Assembly (NCBI GenBank): GCA_005799545.1
Contig: SYGM01000089.1
Coordinates: forward strand, 1-34,148
DNA from: Planctomycetia bacterium
Lineage (GTDB): Bacteria; Planctomycetota; UBA1135; GCA-002686595
Direction of reading: 5' to 3'
Length of the DNA stretch: 34,148 nucleotides
A program made the translations under genes and the position numbers. Positions 15,968 to 23,848 of this stretch are shown in pieces (the first letter of the stretch is position 1; each line of letters starts with the position of its first letter). The notes beneath the pieces were generated by a model that was not told the origin of the DNA, ran no database searches, and saw only the letters and a list, made by a program, of their open reading frames with translations.

Positions 15968-17545
15968 ATGGGGGCAATGTTGCTCCCCTTCGCTTTCTGC
16001 GCCTGCCCCGTACAGGATCCCGCGCCGATGGATTGGTCGGCGCTGGGCCGCTCCATGCAGGCCACCGTCGAACATCTGGCGGCGATCGGCTGCCAGGTCG
16101 ATGCATCCCGCATCCGTGTACGCAGCGCCGATGAGGGCGAGCTGCGCCGCGCCATGGAGCTGGAGAACACGGCGGCGTTCGGCGAGTCATGGTTCGAGCT
16201 GCTGCGCGTGTTGGACCTCGTGGCCGGACGCACCGCGGCGCCCGAGGCCGCCCGCTATTGCGCCGAACTGCACGCCCGGATGCCTGTGCAGACGGGACTC
16301 AACTACTTCGCCGGTCGGGATGAGCTGCTGGTGCATCCGGTGTTCGTGCTGACGAGCGAACAGTACGCGCACTCCATGGTGCGCGAGATGTATCGCGCCT
16401 ACGACGATCAGAAGCTGGATGCGCGCGCGCAGGAAAAGCAGGTGGGAACCACTTCGGAAGCCGTGACCGTGGCCCGAGCTTGGGGGCGTGCGCATGCTGA
16501 GCTTGCCGTCGAGCGCATCTTCTCGCTGTCGATCGACGGGCAGCCGACACCGCTGGAGGAGCGCAGCGGTTCCACGGCACTGCACACGCGCTGCGCTTTG
16601 GATTGGATCCGAGTGGCGGGTGCCGGGCAGATGCCGGTCACGTCCGAACAGCTGCTCCATCGCGCGGCCAAATCCGCCGAGATCGGTCGGGCCATCGCAC
16701 CGATTCCCCTCGCCATCGAGGGCCTGGCTCTGCTGCGTGACGATCAACTCGGCGAGATCGGCTTGCGCATGCTGCTCTCGAGCTGGGAAGTCGATCCCGT
16801 GCAGGGTCTGGCGGCCAGCATCGGCTGGGATGGTGATCGATTCCTGCTGCGCATCGGCAAGGATGGTCAGCGCGTGCTGCAGGCGCGGATTCTCTTCGAT
16901 CGCGAGCTCGATGCGGAGCAGTGGGAAAACGCCGTGCGTCCGCTGTGGTCGGGCAGCCTGCTCCGCCGGGGTTGTGCTCTCGACATGGCTTGGGCCAATC
17001 GGTCGGAGTTGCTCAAGGCGGCCGAAGAAGGGCTGGCAAGCCTCGAGCCCGACTGCAAACCCGACATCGCCAAGGCGCGGAGCACGGAACAGGTGGAAGC
17101 CCTGCTGCTGAGTCGCCAGCCGGTGCTCGCCGATGGAGTGTGGAAGGTGCCGGAACAGGCACTCAGCCTGCGTGCGGGGCCGGGCTGGAAGCAGGTCTTC
17201 GAGGGCGGGCAGCCGGCGCTGAGCCGCGACAATCAACGCGTGCGTGTCAGCACCATGCCCACGCCCGGTCCGATGTCGGGCGCGGAGCTGCTGGCCGCGG
17301 TGAAAGCTACGCTGAAGGGCAGCGCGACCGTTGCGAGCGGAAAGGCGAGTCCGCACAAGGTCGGCGATCGCGATGCGGTGCGTCTTGAGTACACATTGAA
17401 CGAAAACGGGTCCAAGTGGAGCTATCGCGAGATTCAGGTTCCCGGCGAGCGCGCGAAGCTCGTCGTAACGCTGCGGCAGCCGGAAGGGGCCTGCGACGGG
17501 TGCGATGAGCTGCTCGGCTCGCTGCGCCTCGAGGCGGGGCGATGA
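15968..17545 (+). CDS. Probable exported protein, function unknown
   Basis: 525 residues from ATG 15968 (ATG 15977 also possible). The N-terminus (MGAMLLPFAFCACPVQDPAP) looks like a short signal peptide, possibly a lipoprotein-like one. The rest is soluble and has no catalytic motif I recognise; GWDGDRFLLRIG and the last about 100 residues (SLRAGPGWKQVFEG to the end) look beta-rich. The tail, with VRLEYTLNENGSKWSYREIQV, resembles the PsbP/YycH-like folds of some secreted proteins only loosely, so I do not assign it. Its stop overlaps the rsgA start in ATGA, so translation is likely coupled. Confidence 0.72.
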   Translation: MGAMLLPFAFCACPVQDPAPMDWSALGRSMQATVEHLAAIGCQVDASRIRVRSADEGELRRAMELENTAAFGESWFELLRVLDLVAGRTAAPEAARYCAELHARMPVQTGLNYFAGRDELLVHPVFVLTSEQYAHSMVREMYRAYDDQKLDARAQEKQVGTTSEAVTVARAWGRAHAELAVERIFSLSIDGQPTPLEERSGSTALHTRCALDWIRVAGAGQMPVTSEQLLHRAAKSAEIGRAIAPIPLAIEGLALLRDDQLGEIGLRMLLSSWEVDPVQGLAASIGWDGDRFLLRIGKDGQRVLQARILFDRELDAEQWENAVRPLWSGSLLRRGCALDMAWANRSELLKAAEEGLASLEPDCKPDIAKARSTEQVEALLLSRQPVLADGVWKVPEQALSLRAGPGWKQVFEGGQPALSRDNQRVRVSTMPTPGPMSGAELLAAVKATLKGSATVASGKASPHKVGDRDAVRLEYTLNENGSKWSYREIQVPGERAKLVVTLRQPEGACDGCDELLGSLRLEAGR

Positions 17546-18495
17546 GCGCCGAACTCGCCCGCGGACTGGTCCTGCGCACGGATGCCAAGGTGTGCCATGT
17601 TCAGGTCGATGGCCGCGTCGTTCAGGCCGCTCCGCGCGGCATTCTCTACGGCGAGGATGACGAGCGTCGCGAGCAGAAGAATCCCGTTGCCGTCGGCGAC
17701 GAGGTCGAAGTCAACCTCGCAACGACGCCGGCGGGGCTTGAGCGCGTCCTGCCGCGACGCAACTGGCTCTCGCGCACGGCTTCCTCGCACGATCCGCGCG
17801 AACAGGTGCTGGCGGCCAATGTCGACCAGCTGTTCGTCATCGCTTCGGTCGGCAAGCCCGGCTTCTCTTCCAATCGCACCGACCGCATCCTCGCGGCCTG
17901 CGAGTGGAGTCGCATCCCGGCCACGATCGTGCTCAACAAGATCGATCTCGCCGGCGAGGGCGAGCTGGAGGACCTGACGGACACCTACGCCCGCGCCGGC
18001 GTTCCTGTCCTGCCCACCTGCGCGCTGGATGGTCGCGGGGTCGAAAGCCTGCGGGAGCAGATGGGCGGCAGGACCAGCGTCTTCTACGGCGCTTCCGGTT
18101 CCGGCAAGTCGAGCCTGATCAACGCTCTGGATCCGGCGCTGAAGCTCAAGGTCGGCAAGATCAGCCGCTTCTGGGATGCGGGCAAGCACACCACCAGCTT
18201 CTCGCAGCTCTACACGATCGGCGCGGACATGCGCGTCATCGACACGCCCGGAATCCGCGTGTTTCGACTCTACGGCGTGCCGGTCGGCAACCTGCGCGAC
18301 CTCTTCCGCGAGTTCGTGCCGATCCAGTCGCGGTGCGCCTTCCCTGACTGCTCGCATGACCATGAGCCCGACTGCGCCGTGTTCGAGGCCGTCGAGGATG
18401 GCGTCATCGCGGCCAGCCGCTATGCGAGCTACGTCGAGATGCTCGACGAAATGCGACAGGCTCCCGTCGTCGACGACGAGGAGCCTGAAGAGTGA
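17542..18495 (+). CDS. rsgA: RsgA, small ribosomal subunit biogenesis GTPase
   Basis: 317 residues from ATG 17542. RsgA is a circularly permuted GTPase that checks the decoding centre of the maturing 30S subunit. The permuted motif order is visible: G4 NKID at 132-135, then G1 GASGSGKS at 183-190, G2 TTS at 218-220 and G3 DTPG at 234-237. An N-terminal OB fold spans about residues 1-75 and a C-terminal zinc knuckle uses C265, C270, H272 and C278 (CAFPDCSHDHEPDC). Acidic tail. Coupled to the exported protein upstream by an ATGA overlap. With bS21, the pseudouridine synthase and the SpoU methyltransferase it makes a loose ribosome-maturation neighbourhood. Confidence 0.95.
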   Translation: MSAELARGLVLRTDAKVCHVQVDGRVVQAAPRGILYGEDDERREQKNPVAVGDEVEVNLATTPAGLERVLPRRNWLSRTASSHDPREQVLAANVDQLFVIASVGKPGFSSNRTDRILAACEWSRIPATIVLNKIDLAGEGELEDLTDTYARAGVPVLPTCALDGRGVESLREQMGGRTSVFYGASGSGKSSLINALDPALKLKVGKISRFWDAGKHTTSFSQLYTIGADMRVIDTPGIRVFRLYGVPVGNLRDLFREFVPIQSRCAFPDCSHDHEPDCAVFEAVEDGVIAASRYASYVEMLDEMRQAPVVDDEEPEE

Positions 18496-18522
18496 GGGTC
18501 GCCGCGGTGACGGCCGGATCGC

Positions 18523-19026
18523 TCAGTTGAAATCGTAGATGTACGACAGGCGCGCCTTGTTGAGGATCGCGTAGGGCAGCTTGGACAGCAGCTTGAGATC
18601 AGGATCGTTGCGGTCGTTGAAACCGCGGACAACCGGGTTGCGCATGATGAAGAAGCGACGCGAGGTGCGGTCATCGACCTCGTAGGATCCGGGGCGGACT
18701 TCACCGCCGAACTCGACGTTGAGCGAGCCGGTGTAGAAAACACGGACGCGGTGCGTCATCTGGTTCTTCGCCAGCTCGCGCATGTGCTGGTCGCCGCCGG
18801 AGTCGAGGAACTCATGACCCATCAGGATCTCGTCCACGTTGACATGCAGCAGCGGGGTGGTGATCCGCTCGCAGCTGTTGAGGTCGATCAGCGTCGCATC
18901 GCGCACCTTCAGGAAGTAGCGGCGATACTCATCGAGGATCGTCGACAGGCGCGTGTACTTGTTCTCGACGTTTCCTTTGATGAGGAAGCTGTCGGTCAAG
19001 AGGAGGTCGGAGACGATCGTGAGCAT
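18523..19026 (-). CDS. DUF6812-like protein, function unknown
   Basis: 167 residues from ATG 19026, overlapping the folC 3' end by 31 bases. The N-terminal half (VSDLLLTDSFLIKGNVENKY, RLSTILDEYRRYFLKVRDATL) follows the strand-turn-strand, RLS-x-x-L, FL-x-V-x-DA pattern I associate with DUF6812 proteins. The C-terminal half (EVRPGSYEVDDRTSRRFFIM) may be a second beta unit. No catalytic motif, signal or membrane segment is visible. Codon use looks like its neighbours. It probably shares the folC transcript and ends 27 bases from the convergent rsgA stop. The family assignment is tentative. Confidence 0.7.
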   Translation of the reverse strand: MLTIVSDLLLTDSFLIKGNVENKYTRLSTILDEYRRYFLKVRDATLIDLNSCERITTPLLHVNVDEILMGHEFLDSGGDQHMRELAKNQMTHRVRVFYTGSLNVEFGGEVRPGSYEVDDRTSRRFFIMRNPVVRGFNDRNDPDLKLLSKLPYAILNKARLSYIYDFN

Positions 19027-20300
19027 CGTGCGTTGAACTCGTTCCAGGGCTGCGTCAGCGAGCGAACCGCACCGGCGAGGTAGAAGGAGCCCGCTACCAG
19101 CACCCAGCCGTCCGCTCTCGTGAGTTGGAGGGCCCTGGCGAGGCCTGCGTCAGGCTGGGTGGCTGTTTCGGCCGCGATCCCGAGCCCCTGCGCAGTCTGC
19201 GCCAGAGTTCCCGCATCCAGCAGCGGCCCGGAGGCCACCGAGGTGCAAACGAGCCTATCGGCATGTTCACGCAGCACCTTGAGGATGCCGACGGCGTCCT
19301 TGTCGCGCCCCAGCGCCAGCAGTACGACGGGGCGAGAAGAAAATTCCGGCTGCTGGCGCAGCTCCCGCAGGATGCGTTCGACGCTTTCCGCCACATGGGC
19401 GGCATCGATCACGACGGGTGTCACTCCGACGCGACGCAGCTCCAGGCGGCCGGGCAGCCAGGCGGCTGCGATGACGGCATCGCTGAGGTCTTCCGCACGC
19501 ACACCGACGGCTCGCAGGGACAGTTCCTGCAGCACGGCCCGAGCCAGAGCCGCATTCGTCGAGCGGATCGTGCCATCCGCGGGCACCGGACGCACGATGC
19601 GGACCCCCAGGCGCGCACAGTGCTCTTCCACGACGGCTGCCGCGTCATCGCAAGCGCGCTCGCCCGCCGGTTCCAGGGCGGTGATGAGCACGCTGCCGGG
19701 CTTGACGATGCCGACTTTCTCCGCGGCGATGTGGCGGCGCGTGGGTCCCAGCACGTTGGTGTGCTCCAGCTCGACATTGGTCAGCACGCACACCTCCCCG
19801 TAGATCGCGTTGGTGGAGTCGAGGCGACCGCCGAGGCCGACTTCCACGACGGCCCAGTCCACGCGCTGCTCCGCGAAGTGCAGAAAAGCCGCGGCAGTGA
19901 GACAGTCAAACCAGGTGGAGTCGACGCCTGCATCCCCGGCGTTGACGCAGGCCGCCCGGGCGTCGAGCACCGTCTGCAGAAGGCGGGCCAGATCGGCATC
20001 CCGGATCGGCTCGCCGTCGATGCGGATGCGCTCGTGAATGCGCTCGAGATGCGGCGAGGTGTACAACCCGGTGCGCAGCCCTGCGGCGCAGAGCCCCCCC
20101 GCCACCAGCGCCGAGGTGGTGCCCTTGCCCTTCGTTCCCGTGATGTGCACGGCCCGCAGGCCTCGGTGCGGATTGCCCAGGCGGTCCAGCAGCGCCTCCA
20201 GCGGGGCCAGCCCCCGCCGCATGGAGGCGTCACGGTCCCGCCGCTCCCAGTTGATCAGGGCGTCCAGTCGCGAAAGTGCCTCGTTCAGGTCCGGGACCAT
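18996..20300 (-). CDS. folC: FolC-type folylpolyglutamate/dihydrofolate synthase
   Basis: 434 residues from ATG 20300; ATG 20333 in the same frame would add 11. It ligates glutamate to folate (and, in bifunctional forms, to dihydropteroate) in the cytoplasm. Motifs: P-loop GTKGKGTTS at 55-63, YTSPHLERIHERIRIDG after it, VEVGLGGRLDSTN (Mur-ligase-like central domain), TNVELEHTNVLGPTRRHIAAEK, and DAAHVAESV opening the C-terminal domain. Length is normal. AAAATCGA precedes 20300 with a weak GGGA. Divergent from the NUDIX gene and overlapping the DUF6812-like gene downstream. No accD or dedD neighbours of the usual folC operon are present. Confidence 0.92.
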   Translation of the reverse strand: MVPDLNEALSRLDALINWERRDRDASMRRGLAPLEALLDRLGNPHRGLRAVHITGTKGKGTTSALVAGGLCAAGLRTGLYTSPHLERIHERIRIDGEPIRDADLARLLQTVLDARAACVNAGDAGVDSTWFDCLTAAAFLHFAEQRVDWAVVEVGLGGRLDSTNAIYGEVCVLTNVELEHTNVLGPTRRHIAAEKVGIVKPGSVLITALEPAGERACDDAAAVVEEHCARLGVRIVRPVPADGTIRSTNAALARAVLQELSLRAVGVRAEDLSDAVIAAAWLPGRLELRRVGVTPVVIDAAHVAESVERILRELRQQPEFSSRPVVLLALGRDKDAVGILKVLREHADRLVCTSVASGPLLDAGTLAQTAQGLGIAAETATQPDAGLARALQLTRADGWVLVAGSFYLAGAVRSLTQPWNEFNARCSRSSPTSS

Positions 20301-20355
20301 TCGATTTTCCCGCAAGGGTGGCTCATCATCCATCCGTACGGTCCGATAAGGAATA

Positions 20356-20375
20356 GGGAACGGCTTTCCGTTCCC
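20356..20375 (+). promoter_or_regulatory. Perfect hairpin just upstream of the NUDIX start
   Basis: GGGAACGG at 20356-20363 and CCGTTCCC at 20368-20375 form an 8-bp perfect stem with a CTTT loop, ending 13 bases before the ATG. It occupies the position where a Shine-Dalgarno would lie and none is visible. It could be an operator in the folC/NUDIX divergent region or a leader hairpin. Confidence 0.4.
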
Positions 20376-20388
20376 GCCACCCACCGCC

Positions 20389-20811
20389 ATGACCGAACTG
20401 CTGCACAGGGTCAAGATCTTCGTGTTCCAGCACGCGATCCGTGAACCGCGCTACCTCCTGCTGCGCGCCGCGCAGGGGCTGGAGGGGTGCTGGGGTCCGC
20501 TCCAGGGCAACATCGGCTTCGGCGAGAAGCTCGAAACCGCCATTCGGCGCGAGGTGATCGACGAGACGGGCATTCTGCGCTCGCTCGATGTGATCGATCT
20601 GGAACTGCACCAACACCAGAGCCTCGGTGACGAGCACATCATCGAGTGGACCTTCGGCATCCGCATCCCGCCGCATGACGTGGCGCTGCGCCTTGATCCC
20701 AAGTGGGCGGCCTTCCGGTGGGCGGATTTCTCGCGTGGCTATCCGCTGCTCGAGTTGGATGACGATCGTGCCGCGCTGGTGCGCCTGCACGCGATGATCC
20801 GCGCCGCCTGA
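20389..20811 (+). CDS. NUDIX hydrolase
   Basis: 140 residues from ATG 20389. NUDIX enzymes cleave nucleoside diphosphates linked to another group. The NUDIX box reads G40 x5 E46 x7 REVIDETGI (54-62), matching the consensus except that the first glutamate of the EE pair is aspartate D58, a conservative change that should still bind metal. The opening KIFVFQH and WGPLQGNIGFGE fit the fold. Substrate (for example dATP-like or Ap4A-like) is not predictable. The gene is alone on its strand and its stop lies in the same small hairpin as the stop of the convergent DUF1501 gene. Confidence 0.85.
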   Translation: MTELLHRVKIFVFQHAIREPRYLLLRAAQGLEGCWGPLQGNIGFGEKLETAIRREVIDETGILRSLDVIDLELHQHQSLGDEHIIEWTFGIRIPPHDVALRLDPKWAAFRWADFSRGYPLLELDDDRAALVRLHAMIRAA

Positions 20812-20822
20812 GCAGAAGCTCA
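20809..20822. other. Short hairpin containing both convergent stop codons
   Basis: TGAGC (20809-20813) and GCTCA (20818-20822) pair around AGAA. The TGA of the NUDIX gene and the reverse TGA of the DUF1501 gene lie in the two arms. With 5 bp and no T tract it would be a weak terminator at best. Confidence 0.3.
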
Positions 20823-22055
20823 AGCCTTCAGAAGACCGAGCTGCGGATACTGCGCACCCAGCACACGACTGCCTGAAGCGCCGAAGCAGCCTTCCGCGAG
20901 GGCGGCGTATACGGAACGGAAGTCCGTCGTCATGGCGAGATCGCCGTCGCTGAGCTGCGTCAGGGAGGGATGCTTGCCGTGCAGGCCGCCGCTGACGGGC
21001 GCACCCAGAACCAGCATGGGAGCCGCGACGCCGTGATCGGTTCCGCGCGAGCCGTTTTCCTGCACGCGGCGGCCGAATTCCGAGAACACGAGCACGACCG
21101 TGTGCTTGTCCGCGCCGCTTTCCGCGAGGTCCTGACGCAGCGCCTTGAGACCTGCATCAAGGATGCGCATGCGCGCATCATGAGCCGTGCGCTGGTTGGT
21201 GTGCGTATCGAAGCCGCCCAGCTCAACCGAGACCACGCGCGTGCCGGTGCGCTTGCCCAGCAGCGCGCCCGCGACGCGCAGCGACTGCGAGAAATCGTCC
21301 TCGGCATAGCCGGCCTTGGTGCTGTGTTCGAGGACGGCCTTGCGGACACGCAGCGAGGACGCCGTGGCATCGTCGAGGATGCCACGCAGCCGGCGCAGTG
21401 CGTCGGAATCCGCCGGACGTTCTTTGCCGCCGGAATCCCGATACAGGCTGCGGTCGGGCGCCTCATCGCTGATCCACTTGTAGGCGTTGGGGTTCTGCAG
21501 GATCACAGCCGGATGACGCGTGGAGTGCAGCGAGTACGGCTCATTGGCGCCGACGTGCACGACCAGCTCGGGCACTGCGCCCGTCGGCCAGGTCTCCGCG
21601 CAGAGTCGGCCTATCCAGCCGTCACCCGCATCGCGACCGCGCATCGAGGCCGTGTGCCAGATCTCATAGGACTGAAAGTGCGAGCGATTGGGCTTGGGAT
21701 AGCTGCAGCCTTCCACGATTGCGAGCGCACCCGCATCCCAGGCCGAGCGCAGCCCCTTCAGCTCCGGATGCAATCCCCGGTAGTCATCGAGCTTGAGCAC
21801 TTCACCGGCACCGATGCGCGTGGAGGTGCGGGCCTTGTTGTAGGCGTCATCGGCCCACGGCACGACCATCGAGAGCCCGTCATTGCCGCCCGAGAGCTGC
21901 ACCAGCACCAGATTGAGGCCTGGATCCCGGGACGGATGCGTGGGCGGCGCCTCAGTCCCCTGCGCGCGCGCTGCGCGCGACAGCACCAGACTGCCCAATG
22001 CGCCGAAGGAAGCGATCAGGAGCCCGCGACGATCGATGGAAAAGTGGTGCTGCAT
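20820..22055 (-). CDS. DUF1501 family protein, Tat-exported
   Basis: 411 residues from ATG 22055. The N-terminus has a twin-arginine signal (DRRGLLIASFGALGSLVLS, residues 8-26, cleavage near ARA-Q). DUF1501 proteins resemble alkaline-phosphatase/sulfatase-fold proteins; features here include LVQLSGGNDGLSMVVP, NRSHFQSYEIWHTAS, GGFDTHTNQ, VLVFSEFGRR and GTDHGVAAP, which carry candidate metal-binding Asp and His. Biochemical function remains unassigned in the family. The DUF1800 gene ends 2 bases upstream, and the DUF1800/DUF1501 pair is a conserved bacterial cassette, so the two proteins probably act together outside the cytoplasm. Confidence 0.93.
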   Translation of the reverse strand: MQHHFSIDRRGLLIASFGALGSLVLSRAARAQGTEAPPTHPSRDPGLNLVLVQLSGGNDGLSMVVPWADDAYNKARTSTRIGAGEVLKLDDYRGLHPELKGLRSAWDAGALAIVEGCSYPKPNRSHFQSYEIWHTASMRGRDAGDGWIGRLCAETWPTGAVPELVVHVGANEPYSLHSTRHPAVILQNPNAYKWISDEAPDRSLYRDSGGKERPADSDALRRLRGILDDATASSLRVRKAVLEHSTKAGYAEDDFSQSLRVAGALLGKRTGTRVVSVELGGFDTHTNQRTAHDARMRILDAGLKALRQDLAESGADKHTVVLVFSEFGRRVQENGSRGTDHGVAAPMLVLGAPVSGGLHGKHPSLTQLSDGDLAMTTDFRSVYAALAEGCFGASGSRVLGAQYPQLGLLKA

Positions 22056-22057
22056 CG

Positions 22058-23653
22058 CTAGCCCAGTTGCGCCTCCGGCAGGGACAGAATCAGGTGTGCC
22101 ATGCGGCGCAGCACGCGCTCCGCGGGTGCGCCACCCTTGAGGAATTCGCCGTCGCGCAGTTCGAGCATCACGCGCTCCCCCGCCAGATAGGAAAGCATGC
22201 GCTCGCGTGTGTCCTGCGGGGCTTCGCAGGCGAGCAGGTCCGAGAGCATGGCATCGACGATCTGCGCGTCGGTCTTTGCTTCCTGACGGGCCATCCGCGC
22301 GCTGAAATTCAGGGTCGGCGACCATCCCGCATCCACCACGCGCTTCATTGCGGTGAAGGCAGCACCGGCGGCCCCCTTGGGCGGATCCTTCTTTGCAGGC
22401 GCCATAGCGGCACCGCCCTCGGCCATCTCCTGCATGTCCGCATCGCTGGTGACGAAAACGTCATCGACCCGCACCGCACCGAGCAGCATGCCGGCGATGT
22501 TGCCGCGCTGCATCAGAGTCGAGGTCGTGATCCAGGCCGTGCCTTCCTCCCAACCCTTCACGTTGGGCGGTGAGAACAGTCGCATGCCGAGCATGGAGGA
22601 CGCGCTGGCCACGAGCGGCGAGGGTACGCGCTGGCCCATGCGGCGCGAGATGCCGACCATGTACTCGATCGGGCTCAGCACGCGCGCCCCCACCACATCC
22701 TCCGAATAGAACGACGGGTCATTCAGGAGCCGGGCAAGGAACGGCTGCAGCTCCCAGTCACCGTCCCGCAGCACTTGAGCGTACGCCTCGACGCGCGCCT
22801 CCGCGGGCTCCACCGACTCAAACCAGCGCAGCAGGCGACGCGCGACATGCCGCGAGCACGCGGGCTGCTCCAGAAGGATGCGCGCGACGTCGTCGCCGTT
22901 GAACTTGCCCTTCTGGCCGAGGATCTCCTTGGCGCCGTCATCATGGGCACCCTTGTCGAAGGCGTAATCGCCCTGCCCGTCGACCGTGCGTCCGGTCAGC
23001 GCGCGGGCAACCTCCTTGACATCCTTCTCGGTGTAGTTGCCCAGTCCCAGCGTGAACAGCTCCATCAGCTCGCGCGCGAGGTTCTCGTTCGGCCGCCCCT
23101 TGCGGTTGGCGTCGTTGTCGAGATAGGTCAGCAGCGCCGGGTCGCGCAGCATACCCTTGAGAATCGTGCGGAAGTTTCCGAGTGCGTTCTCGCGGAAGAA
23201 CTGGTTCTGCCGAATGAGCATGTTGGCACGGCGCACCTCCTCCACCGAGCTGGTGAAGTAGCCGTGCCAGAACAGCACCATGCGCTCACGCAGCGGCGAA
23301 TCGGCGGTCTGCATGCGCTCAACCCACCAACCGGTGTAGTCCTGCAGCTGCTTGCGCTCGCGCTCGCGCGCGGCGTTGTTCATGCGGTTGCGTTCCGCCT
23401 CGCTGCGCTCCTTGTACTGCTCGCGCGGGACATCGAGAAAGCGCTCGACGAAGAAAGGCTGCTCGTCCGCCGGGATGCTCAGCAGCCGGCGAACGGTCTC
23501 CTCGCGGCCGAGCGTGACGCTGGCCTCGATCTGCTCCGGCAGCGCGCCGAAGCCGGCCCGATTCCACAAGTGTTCGGCCTCGCGCGCCTGAAAGCTCTTG
23601 TCGAGTGGGCCATCGCCTGCAGGCAGGCACGTGAGAAGGATGGTCAGGATCAT
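22058..23653 (-). CDS. DUF1800 family protein
   Basis: 531 residues from ATG 23653. A short hydrophobic start (MILTILLTCLPAGDGP) may be a signal peptide. The family signatures are clear: EAEHLWNRAGFGALPEQI near residue 25, MVLFWHGYFTSS, LTYLDNDANRKGRPNENLARELMELFTLG, YTEKDVKEVARALTG and FSPPNVKGWEEGTAWI. A lineage-like insert rich in Ala, Pro and Lys (MAEGGAAMAPAKKDPPKG) interrupts the C-terminal third. Function unknown; always found with DUF1501, as here 2 bases downstream. First gene of the pair, with 60 bases to the divergent small ORF. Confidence 0.93.
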   Translation of the reverse strand: MILTILLTCLPAGDGPLDKSFQAREAEHLWNRAGFGALPEQIEASVTLGREETVRRLLSIPADEQPFFVERFLDVPREQYKERSEAERNRMNNAARERERKQLQDYTGWWVERMQTADSPLRERMVLFWHGYFTSSVEEVRRANMLIRQNQFFRENALGNFRTILKGMLRDPALLTYLDNDANRKGRPNENLARELMELFTLGLGNYTEKDVKEVARALTGRTVDGQGDYAFDKGAHDDGAKEILGQKGKFNGDDVARILLEQPACSRHVARRLLRWFESVEPAEARVEAYAQVLRDGDWELQPFLARLLNDPSFYSEDVVGARVLSPIEYMVGISRRMGQRVPSPLVASASSMLGMRLFSPPNVKGWEEGTAWITTSTLMQRGNIAGMLLGAVRVDDVFVTSDADMQEMAEGGAAMAPAKKDPPKGAAGAAFTAMKRVVDAGWSPTLNFSARMARQEAKTDAQIVDAMLSDLLACEAPQDTRERMLSYLAGERVMLELRDGEFLKGGAPAERVLRRMAHLILSLPEAQLG

Positions 23654-23685
23654 TCCAGATACCCGCTGTTACTTGGTATTCTCCG

Positions 23686-23701
23686 CGAACTTTTCCGAAC
23701 T
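23686..23701. repeat. Direct repeat CGAACT in the DUF1800/UbiD divergent region
   Basis: CGAACT occurs at 23686-23691 and 23696-23701, exactly one helical turn (10 bp) apart, in the 60-base spacer between the divergent starts. A regulator binding on one DNA face could use it. It is not the inverted form of a LexA box. Confidence 0.25.
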
Positions 23702-23713
23702 GTCCAGACATCC

Positions 23714-23848
23714 ATGCGCACGCCGGCCGATCTGACCCCGCTGGGAGTCCCGCTGCACTGCCCGGCGGATGCCGAGGCCTGCAGGCTGCTTCCCGTCAGC
23801 GGTGATCCGCATCCTGAGCACATCCTGCTGCGAAAGGTTCCAGCGTGA
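23714..23848 (+). CDS. Small ORF coupled to the UbiD-type gene
   Basis: ATG 23714 opens a 44-codon frame whose TGA (23846-23848) overlaps the GTG start of the decarboxylase gene as GTGA. The product (MRTPADLTPLGVPLHCPADA, then EACRLLPVSGDPHPEHILLRKVPA) is hydrophilic with two cysteines and has no motif I recognise. The exact GTGA coupling and the position between a divergent promoter region and UbiD suggest a true gene or a leader peptide that controls UbiD translation. No strong Shine-Dalgarno is seen at 23714. Confidence 0.4.
   Translation: MRTPADLTPLGVPLHCPADAEACRLLPVSGDPHPEHILLRKVPA

Noticed and set aside
19125-20444. A 439-codon plus-strand frame across folC.
   Set aside because: Antisense shadow; folC motifs are intact on the minus strand.
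22775-23848. A 357-codon plus-strand frame joined to the small ORF before UbiD.
   Set aside because: Its upstream part is antisense to DUF1800 and looks non-coding; only the last 44 codons (23714-23848) lie in free space and are kept as a small ORF.
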